Assembly (NCBI RefSeq): GCF_018449545.1
Contig: NZ_JAAVUR010000006.1
Location: forward strand, 297,319 to 361,318
Direction: 5' to 3'
DNA length: 64,000 bases
DNA from: Granulicella sp. dw_53
GTDB lineage: Bacteria; Acidobacteriota; Terriglobia; Terriglobales; Acidobacteriaceae
A model generated the notes under the pieces. The model saw only the letters and a list, made by a program, of their open reading frames with translations. It was not told the origin of the DNA and did no database searches. Numbering within the stretch: the first letter of the stretch is position 1; the number at the start of each line of letters is the position of its first letter. The position numbers and the translations under genes were made by a program. Positions 48,564 to 59,365 of the stretch are shown in pieces.

Positions 48564-49592
48564 TTAGCGGGTTTTGGCTATGTCGGGGCCTAAGAGTTCC
48601 TGGGCGGAGGGGGCTGGTTCAGAGGGGACGCCTTCGGTGGATTCGCGGAGGTGTTGTTCGCGTTCGTAGGCGGACTCGAGGTGGTTTTCGGTGAGGCCCT
48701 TCTTCAGGATCTCAAAGGCGGCCTCGGGGGTGTCGGCGAATTGGAAGAGGTCGAGGTCTTTGAGGGAGATGGTGCCCTTCTCGGCCATGGCTTCCAGGTT
48801 GATGACGCTCTTCCAGTAGTCGGAGCCGTAGATGACGACGGTGATCTGCTTGGCGAGCTTGTGGGTCTGCGCGAGGGTGAGGAGTTCGAACATCTCGTCG
48901 AGAGTGCCGAAGCCGCCGGGGAAGACGACGAGGGCTTTTGCGAGGTAGGCGAACCAGTATTTGCGCAGGAAGAAGTAGTGGAACTCGAAGTTGAGGGCGG
49001 GGGTGAGGTAGGGGTTGGGGCGCTGCTCGAAGGGGAGCTTGATGTTGAGGCCGATGGTCTTGCAGCCAGCTTCGAAGGCTCCGCGGTTGGCGGCCTCCAT
49101 GATGCCGGGGCCTCCGCCGGAGGTGATGACGAAGCGGTGGCGGCGGCCGGGGAGGGTCTCGGCCCAGGTGGAGACCATGCCGGCGAGTCGGCGGGCGTCC
49201 TCGTAGTACCGGGCCATCTCGACGGCGGCTTCGGCGCGTTTGCGCTGGAGGGCGGTGGCCTCTCCGCTGGCGATGGATGCGGGGGTGGCGGGCTGCTCCT
49301 CGGGCGGGGCGGGCTGGGTGGAGCCGGTGTTGGCGAGGAGCTGGAGCTGGGCGTGGGCCTCGTCGAGGGGGATGAAGCGGGCGGAGCCGAAGAAGACGAC
49401 GGTGTCCTGGATGCGCTCGCGGCGGAAGCGAGCCATGGGCTCCTGGTACTCGGCGAGGATGCGGACGAGGCGGCCGTCGGGGGAGTTGAGGAAGTCGGGG
49501 TTCTCGTAGGCGAGGAGGGCGCGGCCCTGGGCTTCGTCGCCGAGAGTCTCTGGCTGGGGGTCTTGGGATTGATCGGGTCTGGGGTTGTTCAT
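48564..49592 (-). CDS. LOG-family Rossmann protein (TIGR00730-like)
   Basis: The 342-residue protein has VVFFGSARF, FVITSGGGPGIMEAANRGA and the phosphate-binding VVFPGGFGTLDEMFE, the hallmarks of LOG (lysine decarboxylase-like, cytokinin-activating) proteins. A Pro/Ala-rich insert (about 85-110) and a C-terminal extension of about 45 residues make it longer than the standard 180-200. Members hydrolyse nucleotide 5'-monophosphates such as AMP. Its actual substrate here is not known. It stands alone on the minus strand. Confidence 0.88.
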   Translation of the reverse strand: MNNPRPDQSQDPQPETLGDEAQGRALLAYENPDFLNSPDGRLVRILAEYQEPMARFRRERIQDTVVFFGSARFIPLDEAHAQLQLLANTGSTQPAPPEEQPATPASIASGEATALQRKRAEAAVEMARYYEDARRLAGMVSTWAETLPGRRHRFVITSGGGPGIMEAANRGAFEAGCKTIGLNIKLPFEQRPNPYLTPALNFEFHYFFLRKYWFAYLAKALVVFPGGFGTLDEMFELLTLAQTHKLAKQITVVIYGSDYWKSVINLEAMAEKGTISLKDLDLFQFADTPEAAFEILKKGLTENHLESAYEREQHLRESTEGVPSEPAPSAQELLGPDIAKTR

Positions 49593-49703
49593 GGCGGGTC
49601 TTGGCCTATCTAAACAGATTCAGCGGGTATCTTACATAGGCTGATTTACATCGGGGAGAACGTAAGCAGAAGATCTAAAGAGATGGCGCTACGGGCAGAC
49701 CGC

Positions 49704-49760
49704 GGGTCCTTCGACTGCGTACTCGCGATGAGACTGCGAGTTACTTCGCTCAGGATGACA
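49704..49760. repeat. interspersed repeat with a nested GATGAGACT hairpin
   Basis: GTCCTTCGACTGCG and CTCAGGATGACA flank a nested hairpin, CTCGC, loop GATGAGACT, GCGAG (49722-49740). The flanks match the widespread repeat that translates as VILSE...SKDP. The nested hairpin shares its loop with copies B and D of the other palindrome. It lies between the LOG-family gene and the small membrane protein. Confidence 0.75.
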
Positions 49761-49829
49761 AATTTTCGTAAGTCATTCTTCCTGCGGTCCTTGGAGTCAT
49801 CTTTCGCCGCTTTGTCGGTGCGGAACGCT

Positions 49830-50186
49830 TTAATCCCGGTAGTCGCGGTAGTGGACTGCTTCGGAGACACCGATCCAGATGTCGAGGAGGCCGAGGCCGG
49901 AGATGATTCCGCGGACGGCTCCGTTGTGGAGGATGGCTCCGAGGGTGGGATGGGCCTGGAGGAACATGTTGTGGTCCCAGATGCGCGTCCACCAGGGCAG
50001 CACCATGACCAGGACGCCGAGGTAGACGCAGAAGAGTACCAGGACGAAGAGCGAGACGCGCTGAAGCCAGACGGGGGTCGAGCGGGCGGACCTCCGGGCG
50101 GGTTCTGTGCGGACTTCATCGCCTTGGTGGGAGGTTTGCAACTCCGGCGACTCCTGGTTGGGAAAAAGTTGTGGCTGTCCCGGCAT
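49830..50186 (-). CDS. small two-helix membrane protein of unknown function
   Basis: The frame is open back to 50291, but ATG 50186 gives a 118-residue protein starting MPGQPQLFPNQES. The longer version would overlap the ABC-F start by a few bases. After a polar 40-residue N-terminus come a membrane helix (VSLFVLVLFCVYLGVLVM) and a second hydrophobic segment (AVRGIISGLGLLDIWIGVSEA). The motif HPTLGAILHNGAVRGIISG is compact and looks conserved. No function is assigned. It is divergent from the ABC-F gene. Confidence 0.72.
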   Translation of the reverse strand: MPGQPQLFPNQESPELQTSHQGDEVRTEPARRSARSTPVWLQRVSLFVLVLFCVYLGVLVMVLPWWTRIWDHNMFLQAHPTLGAILHNGAVRGIISGLGLLDIWIGVSEAVHYRDYRD

Positions 50187-50282
50187 CAAGGTCTCTGATT
50201 GACGGTAACAGAGCGGAGGGGCAATGTCTCGCGGAACGGCAGGTATGACGGGGTGTGGCCGCGGATGCGAGAATAGGGGACG

Positions 50283-52232
50283 ATGCTCCAACTCTCCTCT
50301 GCCGGAAAACGATTCGGCCCCAAGCTGCTATTTGAAGACGCGAACTGGTTGATTACTCCGGACGAACGGACCGGCCTGGTAGGCGGAAACGGAACGGGAA
50401 AGTCGACCCTGCTGAAGGTTCTGGCGGGGGTAGAGACGCTCGACTACGGAACGCTGACGCGGGTGAAGGGGATGACGCTGGGCTACCTGCCTCAGGACGG
50501 GTTGGCGCTGCGGGGCAAGACGGTGTTTGCGGAGTGTCTGAGCGTCTTCGACCATCTGCATGCGATGGAGGCGGAGGCGCTGGAGCTGACGACGACTTTG
50601 TCGGAGAAGGACCCGAAGAGCAAGGAGTATGCGGCGGCGGCGGAGCGGTACTCGGATATTGCGGACCACCTGCATGTCCACGATATCTATACGTTGGACT
50701 CACAGGTGGGGGCGGTGCTGGGCGGGTTGGGGTTCTCGAAAGAGGATTGGTCGCGGCAGACGGAGGAGTTCTCCGGTGGCTGGCAGATGCGGATCGCGCT
50801 GGCGAAGCTGCTGTTGCAGAAGCCTTCGCTGCTGCTGCTGGATGAGCCGACGAACCATCTGGATATCGAGTCGCGAAACTGGCTGGAAAATTATCTGCAT
50901 GACTATCCGAATGCGTTCATTTTGATCTCGCACGACCGGTACTTTCTGGACGTGACGGTGAACAAGACGGTAGAGCTTTGGAACAAGCGGATGCACACCT
51001 ATCACGGCAACTATGAGAAGTACGTGACGCAGAAGGAAGAGCGGCGCGTGCAGTTGATGAATACGTACAAGAATCAGCGCGACCGCATCGAGGCGTTGGA
51101 GGCGTTCATCAACCGGTTCCGGGCGCAGGCGACGAAGGCGAAGCAGGTGCAGAGCCGCATCAAGGAGCTGGAGAAGATCGAGCGGATCGAGGTGCCGGAG
51201 GATGAGGCGACCATCCACTTTACGATTCCGCAGCCTCCTGCGAGCGGGCGCACTGTGATCGATGTACAGCACCTGTCGAAGCAGTATGGCGAGAAGCGGA
51301 TTTTGGAGGATGTGAGCTTTTCGATCGACCGGGGCGACCGCATCGCATTGGTCGGAGCGAACGGCGCGGGCAAGTCGACGCTAATACGGATGCTCTCTGG
51401 GCTGGAGGATCCGACCAGCGGAGAGATCAAGCTGGGGCACAATGTGCTGGCGGACTACTTCGCGCAGGACCAGTACAAGGTGCTGGATCCGGCGGCGAAG
51501 ATGCTGGAGGATATCAGCGGGATTGCGCCGAAGGTGCCGCAGACGGAGCTGCGCAGCCTGCTGGGGTGCTTTATGTTCTCGGGGGACGATGTGTTCAAGC
51601 CGCTGGGGGTGCTCTCGGGTGGGGAGCGGAACCGGTATGCGATGGCGAAGATGCTGGTGTCTCCGGCGAATATGCTGCTGCTGGATGAGCCGACGAATCA
51701 CCTGGATCTACGGGCGAAGGACGTGCTGCTGGATGCGATCCGGAAGTTCTCGGGGACGGTGTTGTTTGTCTCGCACGACCGCTACTTTATCGATGGGCTG
51801 GCGACGCGGGTGTTTGAGGTAGAGGACCGGAGGGTACATATCTATCCGGGAAACTACGAGGATTATCTGTGGCGGAAGCAGGGTGGGCCGGATAAGGTCG
51901 CCGCTTCGCTTACCAGTGCGTCTGTCTCTGTCGCTGTTCCGGTTGCTTACGAGGCTCCAGCTGCCGTGGCGGCGGAGAAGTCTGCGGTGAAGCGGCTGAA
52001 TCCGATCAAGCTGAAGCAGTTGGAGGAGCGGCTGCGGTTTACGGAGGAGGAGATTCCGCGGCTGGAGGAGGCGATTCAGGCGGCGGAGACGCGGCTGGGG
52101 GTGTTTGCGTCGGCAGAGGAGTCGCAGCGGCTGGCTGCGGAGCTGGATGCGCTGCGAGCCAGCCATGCGGCGGTCGTAAAGGAGTGGGAGGAGTTGGCGC
52201 TGGCGTTGGAGGGGCAGGAGTCGGCGGTCTAG
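50283..52232 (+). CDS. ABC-F family ATPase (ribosome-associated)
   Basis: The 649-residue protein has two ABC domains and no membrane helices: Walker A VGGNGTGKSTLL and VGANGAGKSTLI, signatures EEFSGGWQMR and LSGGERNRY, and Walker B LLLLDEPTNHLD in both halves. A helical linker of about 80 residues (RVQLMNTYKNQRDRIEALEA) joins them, and a Lys/Glu-rich coiled-coil tail (LEERLRFTEEEIPRLEEAI) follows. ABC-F proteins bind the ribosomal E site and modulate translation or resist antibiotics. The closest type is Uup/EttA-like, with housekeeping rather than resistance more likely. Confidence 0.94.
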   Translation: MLQLSSAGKRFGPKLLFEDANWLITPDERTGLVGGNGTGKSTLLKVLAGVETLDYGTLTRVKGMTLGYLPQDGLALRGKTVFAECLSVFDHLHAMEAEALELTTTLSEKDPKSKEYAAAAERYSDIADHLHVHDIYTLDSQVGAVLGGLGFSKEDWSRQTEEFSGGWQMRIALAKLLLQKPSLLLLDEPTNHLDIESRNWLENYLHDYPNAFILISHDRYFLDVTVNKTVELWNKRMHTYHGNYEKYVTQKEERRVQLMNTYKNQRDRIEALEAFINRFRAQATKAKQVQSRIKELEKIERIEVPEDEATIHFTIPQPPASGRTVIDVQHLSKQYGEKRILEDVSFSIDRGDRIALVGANGAGKSTLIRMLSGLEDPTSGEIKLGHNVLADYFAQDQYKVLDPAAKMLEDISGIAPKVPQTELRSLLGCFMFSGDDVFKPLGVLSGGERNRYAMAKMLVSPANMLLLDEPTNHLDLRAKDVLLDAIRKFSGTVLFVSHDRYFIDGLATRVFEVEDRRVHIYPGNYEDYLWRKQGGPDKVAASLTSASVSVAVPVAYEAPAAVAAEKSAVKRLNPIKLKQLEERLRFTEEEIPRLEEAIQAAETRLGVFASAEESQRLAAELDALRASHAAVVKEWEELALALEGQESAV

Positions 52233-52294
52233 TTACGTCCGCAGAGGCAACAAACCCTGCGTCTCCTGGGCTGCTCCGGTCGAGATGACGGTGT

Positions 52295-52486
52295 TCAGAC
52301 AGAGCGTAGGGCGCGTGCGGGGAGCAGGAAGAGCGCGGTGATCAGGGCGAAGGCTCCGGTGACGGCGATTCCGGCGATGCGGAAGGGCAGCAGAATCAGC
52401 CAGATGATCGGGTAGAGGAAGAGCGCGGCCAGGGCGAGGGGCCAGCAGAGCACCAACAGGATGCAGAAGAGGAGGAGTTTGAGCAT
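52295..52486 (-). CDS. very small hydrophobic membrane protein (63 aa)
   Basis: It reads MLKLLLFCILLVLCWPLALA, then two further hydrophobic stretches ending ARALRSV. A strong AGGAG lies 8 bp before the ATG at 52486, so the short frame is plausible as a gene rather than part of the longer 252-codon frame that overlaps the DUF429 gene. It is likely an inner-membrane peptide with two helices. Function unknown. Confidence 0.6.
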   Translation of the reverse strand: MLKLLLFCILLVLCWPLALAALFLYPIIWLILLPFRIAGIAVTGAFALITALFLLPARALRSV

Positions 52487-52627
52487 GACGTTTTTCTCCT
52501 GAACGTGACTCTTTTCCTGACTGCCTGAGCGCCACCTTCTCTTGAAGGAGACTATGACAGAGGAGCAGGCCAAGTTCAACTGGAAGAGATACGCTGGGTG
52601 GAGGCAGGAGGTTCCGTGGGGAACGAG

Positions 52628-53536
52628 ATGGAGCGGGTGGTCGCGGTGGACTGGTCGGGGGATAAGGGACCAGGGCAGCGGAAGAAGCTTTGGGCGGGGG
52701 TGTGGACGGCCTCGACAGGAAAGGTGTCGCTGGAGGGTGGGCGGAGCCGCGCGGAGCTGATCGATTGGCTGATCGAGCTGTCTGCGGAGACTCCACGGAT
52801 GGTGGTGGGGGTGGATTGCTGCTTCAGCTATCCGGCGTGGTTTCTGGAGGAGCATGGGTGTGCCACGGTCTTTGATTTCTGGAGGCATGTGGCGGCCGGA
52901 CATGGGGAGCGGTGGCTGCACCGGGAGTGCGAGGATGCGCGGTTCTGGGGCGTGGCGGGAAGCCTGCGGACGGGCAAACGGCCACCGGAGTTCTGCGGCG
53001 AAGGGCTGCGGCGGATGATGCGGTGGACGGACTTCGAGAACAAGATCGCGCAAGGGATGGCAGGAGGAGACCCGGAGCGGGCGGCGAAGATGATGGGGAT
53101 TACGCCGAAGTCGCCGTTCCAGATCGGTGGGAGCGGGAGTGTCGGGACGGGAAGCCTGCGGGCGATGCCGTTTTTGTTGAAGCTACGGGAGGCTGGGTTT
53201 CGTGTGTGGCCGTTTGATGGGGCTGAGGTGGGCAGCAAGGCCCCGCGGCCTTTGCTGGTGGAGATGTATACGCGGCTGCTGACGGGCGCGGTGAAGAAGA
53301 GTAATCCCACGGCGCGAAAGGAGTATCTGGCGGCTAAGAAGAAGGTGGACGCGGCGTATACGGGGCTCTCGCGCGGAACGATGACGAAGGCACTGGGAAG
53401 CGAGGATGCCTTCGATGCGCTGGTCTGCTGCCTGGAGATGGTGCGCTGGAGAAAGGAGTTCGCGGGGTTGAAGGCTACGGAAGACGCGGTGCTGCGGTTG
53501 GAGGGGATTACATGGAGGCCTGGGGTTGGGCGCTGA
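52628..53536 (+). CDS. DUF429-family protein (RNase H-like fold)
   Basis: The 302-residue product of ATG 52628 begins MERVVAVDWSGDKGPGQRKK. The frame allows GTG 52598 as an alternative. VVAVDWSG with its Asp, VVGVDCCFSYP and the late GSEDAFDALVCCLEM supply the acidic residues expected of the DUF429/RNase H-like superfamily. The biochemical role is unknown; nuclease activity is a guess from the fold. Its last 29 bp overlap the converging diguanylate cyclase gene. Confidence 0.8.
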   Translation: MERVVAVDWSGDKGPGQRKKLWAGVWTASTGKVSLEGGRSRAELIDWLIELSAETPRMVVGVDCCFSYPAWFLEEHGCATVFDFWRHVAAGHGERWLHRECEDARFWGVAGSLRTGKRPPEFCGEGLRRMMRWTDFENKIAQGMAGGDPERAAKMMGITPKSPFQIGGSGSVGTGSLRAMPFLLKLREAGFRVWPFDGAEVGSKAPRPLLVEMYTRLLTGAVKKSNPTARKEYLAAKKKVDAAYTGLSRGTMTKALGSEDAFDALVCCLEMVRWRKEFAGLKATEDAVLRLEGITWRPGVGR

Positions 53537-54701
53537 GAACGAGTGGCTGCGAGGCGGATGGCGGACGACGGTTGCGAGCTTTGACTTCGTAGAGGGCACG
53601 ATCGCCGAGCTGCATGAGGTCTTCGAGTTGAAGGTTCTGGCTGTCGAGGGTGGTGACACCGATGCTGGCCTGGATTCCGAACTCGGCGTTATCGCTGGCA
53701 ACGCGAAGCGTTGCGAGTTGGACCTGGATGCGGTTGGCGGCGATCTGGGCTATTTCGGCGGTAGAGTTGGGCATGACGACGAGGAACTCGTCGCCTCCGA
53801 GGCGTGCGAGGAGATCTCCGGCACGTATGGTTCGCCGGAGGCATTCGGCGATGGCGCAGAGAGCGAGATCGCCCGCGTGGTGTCCGTAGTTGTCGTTGAT
53901 TTGTTTGAAGTAATCGACGTCCAGCATGAGCGCTGAGACGGAGCCGCGGTTTTCGCGGCTGCGGTCAACGGCAAACTGGACCTCGCGCTCGATGGCACGG
54001 CGGTTCAGGGTGCCGGTGAGGGCATCCGTGCCGGCGAGCCGTTCCAGATCGTTGCGAAGGCGTGCGGCGGTCATCCAGAGGTAGCCGAAGCTGAGGCCCG
54101 CGATGAGGGTTCGGTCGAGCCAGATGTGATAGAAACTGTCCCGCGGCTGGAGCCAAACGGTCGTCATGCGGATGATGTTGGTGCTGGCGTAGGTGACGAG
54201 GAGCGCTCCCATGAGCAGCGTGGGCATCCTGGTTTTGGCGGTGATGGAACGGAAGACCAACACGGAGCTGCAGACGGCGGTGGATATGGTGATGACGGAG
54301 ATGACGCCGATGCGGAAGATCATGTTGGGATGCAGGATGGCAAAGTAGGCGACCCCGTAGGTCATCAGGACGGAGAGGCCGAGAAGATAGAGCCACACGT
54401 TGCGGCCTTTGCCGACGAACTCCGCGATTGCCTTGTTGAGGAAGGTGAGTTCGACGAAGAGCAGGAGATCGGCGAGCACCATGCTGATCATCCTGGAGGC
54501 GTGGGGATCGGAGGAGTGGAGTAGGAGGCCAACGCCGCCGCAGAAGTTCGAGGCCGCGAACCAGTAGTTGCCCTTGTGCGACGGGTGGCCGATCGAGTTG
54601 ACGATCATGGTCAATCCGAAGAGGAAGAGCAGACTGGCCTCTACGAAAAATAGGGTGCGAAGATCCACGAGAAAGCTCTCCGAGCTTGAATCAAGACTCA
54701 C
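53508..54701 (-). CDS. membrane-bound GGDEF diguanylate cyclase
   Basis: In the 397-residue protein, six to seven N-terminal membrane segments (about 15-205) form a sensory domain. A GGDEF domain follows from about 220, with TDALTGTLNRRA, DVDYFKQINDNYGHHAGD and the active-site GGDEF (RLGGDEFLVV). The inhibitory site RAGD lies five residues before GGDEF, so feedback inhibition by c-di-GMP is expected. It makes c-di-GMP from two GTP. There is no EAL domain. It overlaps DUF429 tail-to-tail. Confidence 0.92.
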   Translation of the reverse strand: MSLDSSSESFLVDLRTLFFVEASLLFLFGLTMIVNSIGHPSHKGNYWFAASNFCGGVGLLLHSSDPHASRMISMVLADLLLFVELTFLNKAIAEFVGKGRNVWLYLLGLSVLMTYGVAYFAILHPNMIFRIGVISVITISTAVCSSVLVFRSITAKTRMPTLLMGALLVTYASTNIIRMTTVWLQPRDSFYHIWLDRTLIAGLSFGYLWMTAARLRNDLERLAGTDALTGTLNRRAIEREVQFAVDRSRENRGSVSALMLDVDYFKQINDNYGHHAGDLALCAIAECLRRTIRAGDLLARLGGDEFLVVMPNSTAEIAQIAANRIQVQLATLRVASDNAEFGIQASIGVTTLDSQNLQLEDLMQLGDRALYEVKARNRRPPSASQPLVLSAQPQASM

Positions 54702-54737
54702 TATCCTGAAGATATAAAACTACAGCTTGGCATCAGG

Positions 54738-54863
54738 ATGGGCCAGAAGCAAGAGATATATGGGTTCAATCCAAACCGAAAGTTGTATCGGGAATTGAAT
54801 GCCCTCCGAAGTGGCGCCGAGGCGAAGATGAGGTTACTGCTAAGTAAATTTCCGCACCGCTGA
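54738..54863 (+). CDS. 41-codon ORF just upstream of alaS
   Basis: ATG 54738 opens [20 protein letters not shown], then [20 protein letters not shown] and a final R, stopping with TGA 14 bp before alaS. The product is basic and not alanine-rich, so it is not an obvious attenuation leader. Codons such as ATA, TTA, CTA, AGT and CAA are rare in the neighbouring genes, which hints at foreign or degenerate origin. There is no clear ribosome binding site. Reported as a candidate only. Confidence 0.35.
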   Translation: MGQKQEIYGFNPNRKLYRELNALRSGAEAKMRLLLSKFPHR

Positions 54864-54877
54864 TAAACTTGCTGCTT

Positions 54878-57676
54878 ATGATTAATCGTTCTGGAAGCCA
54901 GATTCGGGAAGACTTTTTACGGTTTTTTGAGACGAAGGGGCACCGGCGCGTGCACTCTTCTTCGCTGGTGCCGGCGAACGATCCCACGCTGCTGTTTACC
55001 AACGCGGGGATGAATCAGTTCAAGGATGTCTTTCTGGGGGCGGAGAAGCGGGACTACAAGCGGGCGACGACCTCGCAGAAGTGTGTGCGCGCGGGTGGCA
55101 AGCATAACGATCTGGAGAACGTCGGGTTCACAAGGCGGCACCATACGTTCTTCGAGATGCTGGGGAACTTCAGCTTTGGGGACTACTTCAAGAAGGATGC
55201 GGTTGCGTTTGCGTGGGAGCTGCTGACCTCGCCTGAGTGGTTCGGGATCGAGAAGGAGCGGCTGTACTGCACCATCTTTGAGGGCGACGAGGCGGTTCCG
55301 CGGGATGCGGAGGCGTATGGGTACTGGCTGGAGGCGGGAGTTCCAGCAGAGCGGATCTTCGAGCTGGGGGCTAAGGACAACTTCTGGGCGATGGGCGATA
55401 CCGGCCCGTGTGGGCCTTGCAGCGAGATCTACTACGACCTCGGGGTCGGGGCGAGCGAGTTTGTCGACGAGAACGGCCAGCCGAAGGACCTGCCGTTCGG
55501 CGAGGACGAGCAGCGGTATGTCGAGATCTGGAATCTGGTGTTCATGCAGTTCGACCGGAGCAGCGATGGGGTGCTGACTCCGCTGCCGAAGCCCTCTATC
55601 GATACGGGGATGGGGCTGGAGCGGGTGGCGTGCGTGCTGCAGGGAGTGGTGTCGAACTATCAGACGGATCTGTTTACGCCACTGATCGCGAAGGCTGCGG
55701 AGCTGACTGGGTTTACCAGTCTGAGTGCGGCTGAGGCCAGCGTGAGCGATGTAAAGGGCGCGGCTTCGCTGCGAATCATCTCGGATCATGCTCGTGCGGC
55801 TACGTTCCTGATCGGCGATGGAGTTTTGCCTGCGAATGAAGGACGCGGATATGTGCTGCGGAAGATCCTGCGGCGCGGGATTCGGCATGGCCGGCTGCTG
55901 GGACAGGAGAAGCCATTCATGCATGAGATGGTGCTGGCGGTGCGGGATGAGATGTCTGTCGCTTATCCGGAGTTGAAGGAGACTGCGGAGCGCGTGGCGA
56001 AGGTGGTGCTGGCGGAAGAGGAACAGTTTGCTCGGGTCATAGAAGTTGGGGCTCGTCAGCTCGATGAATTGATAGAACGGAAGAAGCAAAGTAGTCGAGA
56101 TGGCTACGACATTGTCCCTGCTCATTCTGATGAGTTGCCTGTCGTTGCAGAGAAGCGGAAGCCGACGACCGCGAATATTTCCGGTGCGGAAGCGTTTCGT
56201 CTATACGAGACGTTTGGTCTCCCTTTGGACTTTATGGTCGATGCCGCTCGCGATGCGGACGTCACTTTCGATATGCCTGGGTTCGAGGCGGCGAAGGAGG
56301 AGGAGCAGGCGCGGGCTCGTGCTTCTTGGAAGGGTGGGTCGCAGAAGTCCGCAGCTCCGGTCTATCGGGAGTTGGCGAAGACGGAGTTTGAGGGATACTC
56401 GGCGCTGCGGGTGGATGGAGCGAAGGTATTGGCGCTGGTGAAGGGCGGGGTTGGTGTGCCTGAGTTGAAGGGTGGGGAAGAGGGTGAGGTGGTGTTGGAT
56501 GCTACCAGCTTCTATGCGGACTCGGGTGGTCAGGTTGGAGATGTTGGGTGGTTGTATTCGAGAGATCATAATCTGGTGGTCGCTGAGGTGAGTGGTGCGA
56601 CCAAGCCTGTGCAAGGCGTGTTTGCGCATAAGGTGACGGCGAACCGGACGATTGCGGTGGGCGATGTCGTCGATACGGTGGTCGACGAGGCGAATCGGCG
56701 GTCGACGGAGCGCAACCATACGGGAACGCATCTGCTGCATGCGGCTCTGCGCGAGGTGTTGGGCAAGCATGTGAAGCAGGCGGGATCGCTGGTGGATGCT
56801 ACGCGGCTGCGGTTCGACTTCTCCCACTTTACTGGCGTTGCGGAGGAGGAGTTGCAGGAGATCGAGAGCATCGTGAACCAGCAGGTGCTGGCGAATACGA
56901 CGGTGCAGACGATGGTGGATGTGCCGATCGATGTTGCGGTGAACGAGTATGGAGCGATGGCGCTGTTCGGCGAGAAGTATGGCGAGCGCGTTCGGGTGGT
57001 GAAGATTGGCGACTTCTCGACTGAGCTGTGTGGTGGAACGCATACAGGTGCGACTGGCGAGATCGGGCTGATCAAGCTGGTGGGCGAAGGAAGCGTCTCG
57101 TCTGGAGTGAGGCGTGTTGAGGCTGTGTCGGGAACAGGTGCGTTGAGCGAGTTCCGCAGGGACTTCGATGTGGCTCGCGTGGTGGGTTCGCTGGTAGGCG
57201 TGAGCGATGTGAGTCCAGCGGATGCTTTGCGGACTCGGATCGCGGCGCAGGAAGAGGAGATGAAGAAGCTGCGGCGAGAGCTGGATGCAGTGCGGATGAA
57301 GGCTGCTTCTTCCTCGGTTGCGGATGCTGCTGGATCGGCTGTGGAGGTGAAGGGCGTGAAGGTGTTGGCGCAGCGCGTGGATGGAATTGAAAAGGCTCAG
57401 ATGCGGGATCTTGTCGATCAATTGCGCGGGAAGCTGGGCTCTGGCGTGGTGGTGCTGGGGGCGGCGGTGGATGGGAAGGTTTCGTTGATTGTGGGGGTGA
57501 CGAAGGATCTTACTGCGCGGATTCAGGCGGGGAAGATTGTGGGGACTTTGGCTGGCTTTGTTGGAGGCAAGGGTGGTGGAAGGCCCGATCTGGCGGAGGC
57601 TGGTGGAAGTGAGGTTGGGGCTTTGGACGGGGCTTTGGGGAAGGCCGCCGGCGTGGTGGAGGGTTTGCTGGGATAG
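54878..57676 (+). CDS. alaS: alanyl-tRNA synthetase
   Basis: The 932-residue enzyme has a class II catalytic core from the N-terminus ([52 protein letters not shown], split), then the editing domain with [11 protein letters not shown] and [14 protein letters not shown], which bind the zinc that clears Ser-tRNA(Ala). A C-terminal C-Ala domain has coiled-coil residues and a [15 protein letters not shown] end. It is longer than the usual 875 residues, partly through an insert of about 30 residues near 400-430 ([19 protein letters not shown]) that is lower in GC. ATG 54878 is preferred over TTG 54869. Confidence 0.96.
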   Translation: MINRSGSQIREDFLRFFETKGHRRVHSSSLVPANDPTLLFTNAGMNQFKDVFLGAEKRDYKRATTSQKCVRAGGKHNDLENVGFTRRHHTFFEMLGNFSFGDYFKKDAVAFAWELLTSPEWFGIEKERLYCTIFEGDEAVPRDAEAYGYWLEAGVPAERIFELGAKDNFWAMGDTGPCGPCSEIYYDLGVGASEFVDENGQPKDLPFGEDEQRYVEIWNLVFMQFDRSSDGVLTPLPKPSIDTGMGLERVACVLQGVVSNYQTDLFTPLIAKAAELTGFTSLSAAEASVSDVKGAASLRIISDHARAATFLIGDGVLPANEGRGYVLRKILRRGIRHGRLLGQEKPFMHEMVLAVRDEMSVAYPELKETAERVAKVVLAEEEQFARVIEVGARQLDELIERKKQSSRDGYDIVPAHSDELPVVAEKRKPTTANISGAEAFRLYETFGLPLDFMVDAARDADVTFDMPGFEAAKEEEQARARASWKGGSQKSAAPVYRELAKTEFEGYSALRVDGAKVLALVKGGVGVPELKGGEEGEVVLDATSFYADSGGQVGDVGWLYSRDHNLVVAEVSGATKPVQGVFAHKVTANRTIAVGDVVDTVVDEANRRSTERNHTGTHLLHAALREVLGKHVKQAGSLVDATRLRFDFSHFTGVAEEELQEIESIVNQQVLANTTVQTMVDVPIDVAVNEYGAMALFGEKYGERVRVVKIGDFSTELCGGTHTGATGEIGLIKLVGEGSVSSGVRRVEAVSGTGALSEFRRDFDVARVVGSLVGVSDVSPADALRTRIAAQEEEMKKLRRELDAVRMKAASSSVADAAGSAVEVKGVKVLAQRVDGIEKAQMRDLVDQLRGKLGSGVVVLGAAVDGKVSLIVGVTKDLTARIQAGKIVGTLAGFVGGKGGGRPDLAEAGGSEVGALDGALGKAAGVVEGLLG

Positions 57677-57708
57677 GAGACCTCACACTGTCGCCAGTGT
57701 GAGGTCTC
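57677..57708. terminator. perfect 14-bp stem-loop between alaS and ddl
   Basis: GAGACCTCACACTG, loop TCGC, CAGTGTGAGGTCTC. It starts at the base after the alaS stop and ends 12 bp before the end of the converging ddl gene, so it probably terminates both. There is no long T run. Confidence 0.8.
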
Positions 57709-57720
57709 GGTTGGTTGGGG

Positions 57721-58839
<1,119 letters not shown>

Positions 58840-59055
58840 CTCTTCCAGTGTCCGACAGCGGGCTGTGGTTCGTTGGCGTTGGAGCGGAAAAGAACAGGTG
58901 TGTTCCGCCGGGGGTACCCCCCTGGGGGTATTTGGGTGTAAGCGTTTTGGAATCAGTCGCTTAGGGCGGGCTATTTCCTGTAAGTGACTGATTCTGATTG
59001 GGTTGTGCCCAAATACGCGACTGGGCTTGGGTTAGCTTGTATTTAGTTAAATGCG
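58840..59055 (+). other. nested palindromes, possible structured RNA, upstream of a terminator
   Basis: The region holds GGGGGTACCCCC, an outer pair TATTTGGG (58929-58936) with CCCAAATA (59008-59015), and an inner 14-bp stem GAATCAGTCGCTTA (58950-58963) with TAAGTGACTGATTC (58981-58994). The inner stem has one G-T pair. It is followed by the plus-strand terminator at 59056-59089, although no gene on that strand lies upstream, so an uncharacterised small RNA or a mobile palindrome is possible. Confidence 0.45.
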
Positions 59056-59089
59056 AAAGCCCCGAAGTTGTTCCTTCGGGGCTTTTTTT
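59056..59089 (+). terminator. strong intrinsic terminator
   Basis: AAAGCCCCGAAG, loop TTGTTC, CTTCGGGGCTTT with a run of seven T. The stem is 12 bp. It terminates in the plus direction, but no plus-strand protein gene is found between it and alaS. The reverse arm also carries an A run that would give T in the minus direction. Confidence 0.85.
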
Positions 59090-59365
59090 ATCTCTAGTTC
59101 TATTTTATGGGATTGACCGAAACTAACGTGCAACTTTATTTCTTTTGTTTTGATGGGGTTAGGTGGCTTTGGGGGTTGACATGTGATTTTGCTGGATTTT
59201 TGGGGAGGACAAAAGCAAGGGTGTTTAGATCTTTCGTTTTGGTCTCGCCTTCATTTGGGGATGCCTTGGCGTGGTTTTTTCGGTAGGAGTTACACCTAAT
59301 CCATCTGTGGTTGTGGGGGCTTGGGGATTTGCAAAGGCTTTGAGGTAAGGGAGAGGGTTTTGGAT

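Noticed and set aside
54766..54790. GGGTTCAATCC resembling a tRNA T-loop
   Set aside because: No acceptor stem, D-arm or anticodon arm can be formed around it.
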